A stretch of DNA of 64,000 nucleotides from CALHRB01 sp964473465 (GTDB lineage: Bacteria > Bacteroidota > Ignavibacteria > Kapaibacteriales > UBA2268), in NCBI GenBank assembly GCA_964473465.1, contig CAYYPE010000009.1, forward strand, positions 76,237-140,236, given 5' to 3'. Each line of letters begins with the position of its first letter. The first letter of the stretch is position 1. Under the pieces are notes generated by a model. The model saw only the letters and a list, made by a program, of their open reading frames with translations. It had not been told where the DNA came from and made no database searches. The position numbers and the translations under genes were made by a program. This document shows positions 15,767-24,574 of this stretch, piece after piece.

Positions 15767-18025
15767 TTATTTAATATTATCCGGTATAGCCTTTTCATAG
15801 GCTTTTGTAAGTTCATTTACTGTTGTATCTAAAACATTTTCTATTCTAAAATTATTTTTAGTAACAACTCCAAGTTTCTGATTGTAAATATTATATTGAT
15901 CACATAGATTTTTAAATTCGATTTCTTTTGCCTTTGAAACAGAGACTATAACACGGGATTGAGACTCTCCAAAGAGCGAACCAAATGATAAATTGTCAAT
16001 CCTTAAATCAGCTCCTAAATTCTTACCAGATAATATTGACTTTTCTGCTAAGCATATTAGTAATCCACCCTCGCTGCAGTCATGAGCAGAATTTATTAAT
16101 TTGTTTCTAATTCCTTTTATAATCACTTCATGTAATTTTTTTTCTTCTTCAAGATTCAATTGAGGACAATTACCGATGGTATCTTCTAATACTTGCTTTA
16201 CAATTTCAGAACCTCCAAGCTCGGCTCTGTTATTACCAATTAAGAAAACGAGATCTCCTTCATTTTTAAAACCAGCCTGACAAATATTTTCAAGATCATC
16301 AATAATACCAAGCATACCAATTGTCGGTGTTGGAAAAATTGCACGATTACGGGATTCATTATGAAAGCTGACATTTCCGCCGGTTACGGGAGTATTAAAA
16401 AATCTGCAAGCATCGCCCATTCCTTTGATAGCCTCACTGAATGTCCAATATACTTCAGGATCATAAGGATTACCAAAGTTAAGACAGTTGGTAATTGCTA
16501 TTGGCTCAGCACCCACACAAGCTACATTTCTTGCAGCTTCAGCAACTGCTATCATTGCACCAAGATAAGGATTAAGATAAACATAGCGGCTGTTGCAATC
16601 CACCGAAAGAGCTATTCCTTTGCCGGGTAGTTCTTTTAATCTCATGATAGCAGCATCGCTTTTAATACTGACTGTGTTTGTTCTCACCTGAGAATCATAC
16701 TGTTCAAAAACCCACCTTTTTGAAGCTATGTTCGGTGATGATAATAGGTTCCAGAAAGCAGTCTCGAATTTATTTCCAGAATTTAGCTTATTGCTTTCCA
16801 AGAGTATATTTTCAAGCTCTGAATCAGATATTTTATTTTTTATTTCTAAATAAGAAGGAACTTTGGTTTCTCTGACATATTGAGGTGCTCCGCCTCCAAG
16901 AACAAGGCTTTCGGCAGGTAAATTACACACTTTATTCCCTGAATAGTATATTTCAAGGATACCGGTATCGTTTACATAACCAATATGTGCGATTGGAACG
17001 TCCCATTTTTTACAAATGTTAATAGCCGTTTCAGTCTTTTCTTTATCAATAACAAATAACATTCTTTCCTGCGACTCGCTTAACATTATTTCGTATGCTG
17101 ACATTCCTTTCTCTCTTAAAGGAACCTTATCAAGATCAATAACCATCCCCGATCCGCCCCTTGCACTCATTTCTGAAGTTGAACAAGATATTCCAGCAGC
17201 TCCCATATCCTGAACACCAACGACAACACCACTTTTAATAAGTTCTAAAGTTGCTTCAAGTAAAAGTTTTTCAGCAAAAGGATCACCAACCTGAACTGTT
17301 GGCCTCATATCATCGGTTTTTTCGTCGAATTCTCGTGAGGCAAGCAAAGAAGCCCCGTGAATTCCATCACGACCAGTTGAACTTCCTACAATAAATACCG
17401 GGTTTCCTTTTCCAGTGGCTGACGCTTTTGCGATTCTGTCTGTCCTGACTATACCCACCGCCATTGCATTAACAAGAGGATTATCAAGATAGCAATCATC
17501 AAAGTAAATATCCCCGGCAACAGTTGGAACACCAAACGAATTTCCGTAATGACTGATTCCACCAACAACACCTTTAAGTAAATAGCTGACCCTTTCAGAA
17601 CTTAGTTCTCCAAATCTCAAAGAGTTCAAGGCTGCAATAGGTCTTGCCCCCATAGAAAAGATATCTCTTAAAATACCACCCACACCAGTTGCAGCCCCCT
17701 GAAAAGGTTCAATAGCAGATGGGTGATTATGACTTTCAATTTTGAAACAAATAGCATATCCACCACCAATATCAACCAAGCCGGCATTTTCTTCTCCTGC
17801 CTCAACTAATAATCTACTCCCTTTTCTGGGTAAAGTTTTTAAGAGCTTAATGGAATTTTTATATGAACAATGTTCACTCCACATAACACCATAAACACCA
17901 ATTTCTGTGTATGTGGGTGTTCTCCCTAAAATTGATAATACTTCATTGTATTCTTCTTCTGTTAATCCACATTCAAGTGCTACTTCTAAACTAACTTCTA
18001 TTTCGCTGAACAATTTATTTTCCAT
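15767..18025 (-). CDS. purL: Phosphoribosylformylglycinamidine synthase subunit PurL
   Basis: ATP-dependent step of purine synthesis converting FGAR to FGAM with ammonia supplied by PurQ and PurS. The 752-residue length fits the small bacterial PurL, not the large fused form. Conserved pieces are MWSEHCSYKNS, the VDIGGGYAICFKIESHNHPS motif, GVGGILRDIFSMGARP, the second-half ALSVDCNSRYVYLNP and ITNCLNFGNPYDPEVYW, and GNVSFHNES. It stands alone here; purQ and purS are not in the window. Confidence 0.97.
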   Translation of the reverse strand: MENKLFSEIEVSLEVALECGLTEEEYNEVLSILGRTPTYTEIGVYGVMWSEHCSYKNSIKLLKTLPRKGSRLLVEAGEENAGLVDIGGGYAICFKIESHNHPSAIEPFQGAATGVGGILRDIFSMGARPIAALNSLRFGELSSERVSYLLKGVVGGISHYGNSFGVPTVAGDIYFDDCYLDNPLVNAMAVGIVRTDRIAKASATGKGNPVFIVGSSTGRDGIHGASLLASREFDEKTDDMRPTVQVGDPFAEKLLLEATLELIKSGVVVGVQDMGAAGISCSTSEMSARGGSGMVIDLDKVPLREKGMSAYEIMLSESQERMLFVIDKEKTETAINICKKWDVPIAHIGYVNDTGILEIYYSGNKVCNLPAESLVLGGGAPQYVRETKVPSYLEIKNKISDSELENILLESNKLNSGNKFETAFWNLLSSPNIASKRWVFEQYDSQVRTNTVSIKSDAAIMRLKELPGKGIALSVDCNSRYVYLNPYLGAMIAVAEAARNVACVGAEPIAITNCLNFGNPYDPEVYWTFSEAIKGMGDACRFFNTPVTGGNVSFHNESRNRAIFPTPTIGMLGIIDDLENICQAGFKNEGDLVFLIGNNRAELGGSEIVKQVLEDTIGNCPQLNLEEEKKLHEVIIKGIRNKLINSAHDCSEGGLLICLAEKSILSGKNLGADLRIDNLSFGSLFGESQSRVIVSVSKAKEIEFKNLCDQYNIYNQKLGVVTKNNFRIENVLDTTVNELTKAYEKAIPDNIK

Positions 18026-18254
18026 TTTATTCTCAATTGTTTCTAATAATAAAAAACAAAATTAAGACATATTTCACATATAATTACCAGAATAATATAC
18101 GTTTGCGAAAGCAACATCAGGTTACAGATTAATGAATTTATAATACTTTTTATTGTTCACCACGTAGTAAGGATTAAATTTTTTTTGGATAATAATTTTA
18201 TTTTTTTAATTTAGGAAACTTAATGAACGATTTTAGTTTTTTTAGTTTATTTTT

Positions 18255-18893
18255 ATGAATGAATTACAACATAGAATTATCAAACAAGCCATAGAGCTAT
18301 TCTCAAAATACGGATTTACAAGCGTTAAAACCGACGATCTTGCACAAACTCTTGGTATAAGTAAAAAAACATTATATGAACATTTTGAATCCAAAGAAGA
18401 AATTTTGCGAACCGCTATAGATGACTCACTTAAAAATATTGATATTGAACTGGAAAAAATCAGACAAAGATTAGAACAATCTGATGGTCTTGATTTAATT
18501 GAAATTTTAATTGATTTATGGGATATTGAGATAAAATCCCTGAAAATCTTCACAAATGAAATTATAAGAGATATCATCAGATTATTTCCAGATTTATGGG
18601 ATTTGGTGATGAATTTCCGTGACGAAAGATTCAAATTCTACTTTAATAAAATCTATTCTTTAGGGATTAATCAGGGAATCATTAGGAAAGAAATCAGCGA
18701 GTATATTTTATATCTGATTTTTAATTACTCTACAAAACATATTCTTATACCTGATATAATAAAAGATTTACCTTTATCCACACATGAAGTGATGGAACAG
18801 ATTTTTATGATTATCCTAATGGGTTCTTTGACCACAGAATACCAGATTAAATATTTTTCAAAAATGACAAATAAAACACAAGTTGAACAATAA
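18255..18893 (+). CDS. TetR/AcrR family regulator of the efflux operon
   Basis: The 212-residue protein has an N-terminal TetR helix-turn-helix (about 15-60; FSKYGFTSVKTDDLAQTLGISKKTLYEHFESKEEIL) and a divergent ligand domain. It is the first gene of a four-gene unit with a TolC-like channel, adaptor and RND pump, spaced within 10-20 bases, so it most likely represses its own operon and is released by a pump substrate. The 230-base divergent region to purL should hold its operator, but I could not identify a convincing palindrome there. Confidence 0.9.
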   Translation: MNELQHRIIKQAIELFSKYGFTSVKTDDLAQTLGISKKTLYEHFESKEEILRTAIDDSLKNIDIELEKIRQRLEQSDGLDLIEILIDLWDIEIKSLKIFTNEIIRDIIRLFPDLWDLVMNFRDERFKFYFNKIYSLGINQGIIRKEISEYILYLIFNYSTKHILIPDIIKDLPLSTHEVMEQIFMIILMGSLTTEYQIKYFSKMTNKTQVEQ

Positions 18894-18903
18894 ATTATAT
18901 GTT

Positions 18904-20349
18904 ATGAAAAATTCAAGCAAGTTAATTAAAAAAATTTTTTTTCTGACCTTTTTGCTTTCCTTCTTTGCTAATTCAGCAATAGCTCAGGAATTAAATTTAA
19001 AATTAGAGGATGCTATTAATTTAGCTCTCGAGAATAACAGAGAGATAAGTTCTGCAGTCTTAGATGTAAAAAAAGCAAATGCAGCCGTTAGAGAAGCTTA
19101 TGGGTATGCATTGCCAAGTGTAGATATTAGTGCTTCATTCAACCATTTTCTTCAAAAACCAGTGATGTTTTTCCCGGATTTTGAGGCTTTGCTCGGTAAC
19201 TCTGTCTATGGAGTGTTATTTAATGAGAATTTACTTCCGAGAGATAACAGTAAATTCAAACCAATCCAGTTTACAAAGCAATCTTTTGTTCTGGCAAATT
19301 CTTTCAGCGCGAAGGCTCAGGTATCACAGGTCTTATTTAATTCTACCGTATTGGAAGGAATTGGTGCTTCGTCTATCTATCTTCAATTATCCAAAGAAAA
19401 TGTATTTAATAAGGTAACTCAAACAATTCTAAACGTAAAAAAAGCTTTTTACAGTTCGCTTCTAACAAAAGAATTGGCTGTCATAATGGAAGCCAGCCTG
19501 CAAAATGCACAAAACAACCTGAACAATATTAAAGCATTTAAAAAACAGGGTATAGTGTCAGAATATGATTCATTGCAGGTGGAGGTAATGGTTGAAAACC
19601 TGAAACCCATGGTTTTGCAGTTGAATAATGCCTATAAGGCAAGTCTCGATGGTCTTAAACTTGCTATCGGGATAGAACCAAAAACAGAAATCTCCATCGC
19701 AGGAAGTATTGAATATCAAGATAAATACAATATGGATGTGGAATCTTTAATCAAAACAGCTTTTGCTAATAATTATACAATCAAAACACTCGAATTGAAG
19801 AAAAAAGTTGACGAAGCTTTTGTAAACGTTGAGCGTTCTAATCTCTACCCTTCCCTATTTGCTTTTGGCAGCTTTGAATTTGCAGGTTCATCAGATGATC
19901 TCAAATTCGATACCTATAACTCATCTGTTGTGGGTATTGGGCTCTCAATTAATTTGTTTCAGGGAAACAGAACAAATCAAAGAATTCAACAATCCAAAAT
20001 TGCAGTAGAACAAACTAACCTTGCAATGAATTCATTCAAAGATATGATAGCATTTCAGCTAAGAACAATTTATAATGATCTGAACAGAATAAGAACCTCT
20101 ATTGAATCTCAGAAAAGTAATGTTACACTTGCAGAAAAAGCCTATAATATTTCTTTAGTCAGATATAAAGAAGGAACAGGCACACAACTCGAAATTCAAA
20201 ATTCTGAATTAGCCTTGAGGCAGGCAAAGATTAATCTTCTTCAGTCAGTTTATGATTATAACATAGCAATAATACAGATAGAAAATCTGCTCGGTAATGT
20301 TAATGAAATTTATCTTAACAAATTTGAATCAATCTGGAAAAATTTTTAA
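18904..20349 (+). CDS. TolC-family outer membrane efflux channel
   Basis: Outer membrane exit duct of a tripartite pump. I choose ATG 18904 (MKNSSKLIKKIFFLTFLLSFF, a signal peptide ending at SAIAQ) over an in-frame TTG at 18883 inside the tetR gene. The mature part has the two TolC repeats: LKLEDAINLALENNREI near the start and a long coiled region, then the second repeat with VDEAFVNVERSNLYP and the C-terminal VRYKEGTGTQLEIQNSELALRQAKINL helix typical of OEP proteins. Its partners follow directly downstream. Confidence 0.93.
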   Translation: MKNSSKLIKKIFFLTFLLSFFANSAIAQELNLKLEDAINLALENNREISSAVLDVKKANAAVREAYGYALPSVDISASFNHFLQKPVMFFPDFEALLGNSVYGVLFNENLLPRDNSKFKPIQFTKQSFVLANSFSAKAQVSQVLFNSTVLEGIGASSIYLQLSKENVFNKVTQTILNVKKAFYSSLLTKELAVIMEASLQNAQNNLNNIKAFKKQGIVSEYDSLQVEVMVENLKPMVLQLNNAYKASLDGLKLAIGIEPKTEISIAGSIEYQDKYNMDVESLIKTAFANNYTIKTLELKKKVDEAFVNVERSNLYPSLFAFGSFEFAGSSDDLKFDTYNSSVVGIGLSINLFQGNRTNQRIQQSKIAVEQTNLAMNSFKDMIAFQLRTIYNDLNRIRTSIESQKSNVTLAEKAYNISLVRYKEGTGTQLEIQNSELALRQAKINLLQSVYDYNIAIIQIENLLGNVNEIYLNKFESIWKNF

Positions 20350-20367
20350 AAATATAAAGGTGAAATT

Positions 20368-21417
20368 ATGTTGTCAAAATCTCTATTAATTACTAAAACA
20401 TTAAAAATTATTCTTGTAATTTTCATCATGTCATCTTTTTACTCCTGCACAAAAGAAAAGAAAGCACCACCCAAAAGTATGGAGCAAATCAGGAAAGAAA
20501 AAGGAATACCTGTTGTTGTCAAAACTGTTGAATACACAAACTTTGAAAAAACTTTGTCTTTTGTATGTAAGTTATCAGGAATTCAGGAAGCAACCGCAAG
20601 TTCAATGATAGGAGATAATGTTTATAAGGTCAGAAATAAAATCGGTGATTACGCTAAGCAAGGACAAATAGTTGTTGAATTTCCAACTTCAAATCCTACT
20701 GTTCAATACACACAGGCAAAAGTTGCATACGAAAATGCTGAAAGAATGTACAATAGAATGAAAGAATTGGTACAAGCGGGAGAAACATCTCAGCTTAATT
20801 TCGATAACACAGAAACCCAGTATCTTGTTGCCAAAAGAAATTGGGAAGCTGTGAAACAAATGGTTTATATTGAAGCTCCAATCAGTGGAAAAATTATTGA
20901 GATGTTTGTTAAAGAGGGAGAATACATTGATAGAGGTAAACCACTTTTCACTGTCAGTCAGCTCCACAAAATGAAAGCAAAAGTTTGGGTTTCGGAATCC
21001 GAAATAAATTATTTAAAAATTGGTCAACCTGCATTAATCAGATTCGGCGATGTTGATTTTTATGGTAAAATAGCAGAAATAGGATTAGCTATTGACAAAT
21101 ATGCAAAAGCTTTTGGTGTAGAAGTTCATTTCGACAATTCCAAAGGTTTATTAAAAAGTGGGGTAACAACGGATTTAAAAGTAAGAATTTACAATAATCC
21201 AAAAGCTATTGTTGTTCCAGCCAATCTAATTCAAAAATCAAATGGTAACTCCTATGTTTATGTAGTCGTAGATAACAAGGCTGTTATGAAAGAAGTAAAA
21301 TTGGGACAGCAATCCGACATTGAATACGAAATTCTCTCGGGGCTTAATATTGGAGACAAACTTATTGTCGAAGGTCAGGGTCTCCTTCAGGATGGTGTCA
21401 AAGTAGCAATAAAGTAG
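20368..21417 (+). CDS. RND efflux periplasmic adaptor (membrane fusion protein), predicted lipoprotein
   Basis: Bridges the inner-membrane pump and TolC channel. The 349-residue protein starts with a hydrophobic signal and a likely lipobox (SSFYSC, about Cys28). It then shows the adaptor order: first half-lipoyl segment (IGDYAKQGQIVVEF), a short alpha-hairpin (VAYENAERMYNRMKELVQAG), second half-lipoyl (IEAPISGKIIEMFVKEGEYI), beta-barrel and membrane-proximal domain ending VEGQGLLQDGVKVAIK. It lies between the channel and pump genes with 10-20-base gaps, so it is one operon. Confidence 0.93.
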   Translation: MLSKSLLITKTLKIILVIFIMSSFYSCTKEKKAPPKSMEQIRKEKGIPVVVKTVEYTNFEKTLSFVCKLSGIQEATASSMIGDNVYKVRNKIGDYAKQGQIVVEFPTSNPTVQYTQAKVAYENAERMYNRMKELVQAGETSQLNFDNTETQYLVAKRNWEAVKQMVYIEAPISGKIIEMFVKEGEYIDRGKPLFTVSQLHKMKAKVWVSESEINYLKIGQPALIRFGDVDFYGKIAEIGLAIDKYAKAFGVEVHFDNSKGLLKSGVTTDLKVRIYNNPKAIVVPANLIQKSNGNSYVYVVVDNKAVMKEVKLGQQSDIEYEILSGLNIGDKLIVEGQGLLQDGVKVAIK

Positions 21418-21426
21418 GAGTGGATA

Positions 21427-24400
21427 ATGAATATAGCAAAAATATCAGTATCAAGACCAGTTATGATAACTATGATAATCTCGGTCTTCTTAATCTTTGG
21501 ATTAATTGGTTATTTCACTTTGAATCTAAATCTTTTCCCGGATGTGGAAATTCCTTATGTAACTATATCAACCATATATCCCGGAGCAGGTCCGAAAGAG
21601 ATAGAAACACTGATAAGTAAGAGAATTGAGGAAGTTGTTTCAACTATTCCACAGATAGATAGAGTTGAATCATATTCAATGGATGGTATGTCCCTTGTTA
21701 TGCTACAATTCAAGATAGGAAAAGATGTTAACTTAGCTAATCAGGAGGTTAAAGATAAAGTAGATCAGATCTTGTATCTTCTCCCTAAAGATGCAAAAAG
21801 ACCAATTATTCAGAAAGTTGATTTCAAAGCTTTTCCGGTTGTAAATCTTGTCCTTAGCGGACCATTACCCCCAATTGAATTATTTGAAATTGCTGACAAA
21901 AAATTAAAAGACAGATTCTCTCAAATTCAGGGTGTTGCTAAGGTTGATATAGCAGGAGGTCAGGAAAGAACAGTCAAAATTAGTATGGACAGAAGAACAG
22001 CTTTCGAGAACTCAGTTTCACTGCCTCAACTTATACAGATTTTACAGACTCATAACATGGATATACCCGGTGGATATTTTCAGATAAAAGATCAGGAATT
22101 TACCGTAAGAATGAAAGGTGAGTTCCAAGAAATTGAGTCAATTAGAGAGTTGGAAATACCTACATTTTTTGGACCAAAAAAACTAAGACAATTAGCAACT
22201 GTCAGCGATACCGGTAAAGATATCAGAAGACTCTCAATATATCATAATTTTACTGAAAACTATAGAAATGAAAATGTTATATTATTTGGTATCGTGAAGT
22301 CTGCTGATGGCAATGTTGTTAATGTTGCAGATGCAATCAGGGAATCCCTTCCTGAGATAGAGAGTTCTTTACCGGAGGGCTGCAAGCTTGAAATTGTTGA
22401 TGATGCCTCTGAATTTGTAAAAAGCACAGTAAACGACACTCTGAGTAACGTAATTCTTGGTGTTTTGATTACTTCACTAATACTATTCATTTTCCTTAGA
22501 GATATACGTTCAACATTTCTGGTTGCTCTTTCGATGCCTACTTCAATTCTTTCAACTTTCTTCCTGTTGAAAGCTTCAGGCTTATCATTGAATATGATGA
22601 CTTTGATGGGTTTATCTGTTACAGTCGGTGTTCTTGTTGCAAATTCAATAGTAGTAATCGAAAATATTTTCAGATATAAAGGTCTGGGAGAAGATAATAG
22701 GAATTCTGCTATCAAAGGGACATCAGAAGTAACATTAGCTGTTGTGGCATCAACTCTTACGAATTTAGTAGTTTTCATACCAATTATCAACATGTCTTCT
22801 TTAGTTGGCATGTATCTTAGAGAGTTTGCACTTGCAGCAACATTTGCAACAATTTTTTCTTTGATAATGTCATTTACCCTGACACCTATGTTATCTTCAC
22901 TAATTTTACCTAAGACACAAAACATTGGCAGATTCCGAAAATATTTTGCTAATCTTGAGGAAAAAGCAACCAATTTATATTCATATTCTTTGTCATTAAT
23001 TTTAAAAAACAAATGGATGAGCTTTATTGCTGTTTTGGCTACTTTTATCGCTTTTATTATTATTGTTGGTTTCTATGGTTCAAGATTAGGCTTTGAGTTT
23101 ATGCCTTCCATTGATGATGGAATGATTAAAATTGAGGTAGAATATCCTGAGGGTTATAATTTAGCATCAACTGTTAAATCGCTTAATGAAATTGAAAATC
23201 GCTTGAAAAGTAATAAAGAAGTTCATCATTTATTATTTGATATCGGACAAATAGGTTTTTTGGATGTAGGGACTAATATGGCAAAGATTGATGTGAAACT
23301 TGTTGATGTTAATAAGAGAGATAAAAGTTTAGATAAAATGATTTCGATTTTCGTGGCACAGTTAGCGGATTTACCTGGTGCAAAAATAAAAGTATCTCGA
23401 GGCTCTGATATGGGTGAAGGCACAGCTCCTGTTACATTCTATGTTTTAGGTCAGGATATCGCTGTACTTGAACAATTAAAAGATAATATTATTAAGAAGG
23501 TGAAAGATACACCGGGATTAATCAACTTCGACAACAGTTCAAGAAGAGGCAAACCTGAAATATCAATCACACCTAAGAGGGAAAAATTAACCGAGACTGG
23601 ACTTACTGTTACTGATTTAGCCTTTACTATCAGGGCTGCTATCGAAGGTTTGGAATCATCAAAATACAGAGAATTCGGTAACGAATATGATATAATTGTT
23701 ACTCTGGATGATGAATCAGTTAACTCTCCTGACAAAATCGGAAATATACCTATAGTAGGACGTAATGGCGAAACATACAGATTGGCACAACTTGCTGATA
23801 TCAAATTTTCACAAGGATTCTCAAGAATTCTTCACAGGGACAGATATGTTGCTATTTCTTTCTCTGGATCCCCTGCTGAAGGCTTTCCATTGGGAAATGT
23901 TACTGCTGAAGTTGATAGAAGACTTAAGGAAATTAAATTCCCAAAAGGTTACTCTTACATTTGGGGAGGTAATACTAAGATGATGAATGAAATGTTTGTA
24001 GATATGGCTTTTGCTTTTATTCTTGCAGTCATTTTAACTTATATGCTGATAGCTGCTCTACTCGAAAGTTTTATACAACCTTTGTATATAATGATGACAA
24101 TTGTTTTGGCTTTAATGGGGGCATTGCCTGCTCTTTATTATACAGACACTTCACTGGGTATTACTTCTATTATGGGTATAATTATGCTCATTGGAATAGT
24201 TGTGAATAATGCTATACTACTTCTTGACTATACAAATCAACTTAGGAGAACCGAGGGTATGAATTCAAGGGAAGCTCTTCTTAAAGCCGCATTTGTCAAA
24301 TTCAAACCTCAGATAATGTCAGCTACAGCCTTGATGTTAGGTATGTTGCCTATGGCACTTGGAATTGGCGATGCAGGAAAGGAAATAAGAACTCCTATGG

Positions 24401-24510
24401 GTATTGTCAGTATATCTGGACTTTTAGCTGCAACTATAATGACACTTTATATCATTCCTGCAATTTATTATCTTTTCAGCAGGCAAAGAAAAAAAATAAT
24501 TAATAATTAA
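21427..24510 (+). CDS. RND efflux pump, inner membrane permease, with altered proton-relay residues
   Basis: Resistance-nodulation-division permease of the HAE1/AcrB-like type, 1027 residues with 12 membrane segments and two large periplasmic loops. N-terminal SRPVMITMIISVFLIFGLIGY, DVEIPYVTISTIYPGAGPKEIE and the second-half GIVVNNAILLLDY are typical. In TM4 the AcrB Asp dyad (D407-D408) is replaced: the segment reads GVLVANSIVVIENI with Ala405-Asn406. In TM10 the relay Lys (K940 in AcrB) is Asn927. The pump may couple to transport by other residues or another ion, or be specialised. The substrate is unknown; the adjacent TetR suggests induction by a small molecule. Confidence 0.93.
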   Translation: MNIAKISVSRPVMITMIISVFLIFGLIGYFTLNLNLFPDVEIPYVTISTIYPGAGPKEIETLISKRIEEVVSTIPQIDRVESYSMDGMSLVMLQFKIGKDVNLANQEVKDKVDQILYLLPKDAKRPIIQKVDFKAFPVVNLVLSGPLPPIELFEIADKKLKDRFSQIQGVAKVDIAGGQERTVKISMDRRTAFENSVSLPQLIQILQTHNMDIPGGYFQIKDQEFTVRMKGEFQEIESIRELEIPTFFGPKKLRQLATVSDTGKDIRRLSIYHNFTENYRNENVILFGIVKSADGNVVNVADAIRESLPEIESSLPEGCKLEIVDDASEFVKSTVNDTLSNVILGVLITSLILFIFLRDIRSTFLVALSMPTSILSTFFLLKASGLSLNMMTLMGLSVTVGVLVANSIVVIENIFRYKGLGEDNRNSAIKGTSEVTLAVVASTLTNLVVFIPIINMSSLVGMYLREFALAATFATIFSLIMSFTLTPMLSSLILPKTQNIGRFRKYFANLEEKATNLYSYSLSLILKNKWMSFIAVLATFIAFIIIVGFYGSRLGFEFMPSIDDGMIKIEVEYPEGYNLASTVKSLNEIENRLKSNKEVHHLLFDIGQIGFLDVGTNMAKIDVKLVDVNKRDKSLDKMISIFVAQLADLPGAKIKVSRGSDMGEGTAPVTFYVLGQDIAVLEQLKDNIIKKVKDTPGLINFDNSSRRGKPEISITPKREKLTETGLTVTDLAFTIRAAIEGLESSKYREFGNEYDIIVTLDDESVNSPDKIGNIPIVGRNGETYRLAQLADIKFSQGFSRILHRDRYVAISFSGSPAEGFPLGNVTAEVDRRLKEIKFPKGYSYIWGGNTKMMNEMFVDMAFAFILAVILTYMLIAALLESFIQPLYIMMTIVLALMGALPALYYTDTSLGITSIMGIIMLIGIVVNNAILLLDYTNQLRRTEGMNSREALLKAAFVKFKPQIMSATALMLGMLPMALGIGDAGKEIRTPMGIVSISGLLAATIMTLYIIPAIYYLFSRQRKKIINN

Positions 24511-24519
24511 TCAGCCTGA

Positions 24520-24570
24520 CTACCGGAAGTAAGTTTTGAAAAATCATTAAGAAATTGAATCTTCCGGTAG
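24520..24570. terminator. Hairpin between convergent efflux operon and uvrB
   Basis: CTACCGGAAG at 24520-24529 pairs perfectly with CTTCCGGTAG at 24561-24570. The downstream TGATTATTTTTTC supplies a T-run for the plus strand, so it can end the efflux transcript, and possibly the uvrB transcript on the other strand. The 31-base loop is long. Confidence 0.6.
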
Positions 24571-24574
24571 CTGA

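Noticed and set aside
22260..23012. 250-codon antisense frame inside the RND pump gene
   Set aside because: The plus-strand pump frame is continuous with conserved motifs; the antisense frame has no family features.
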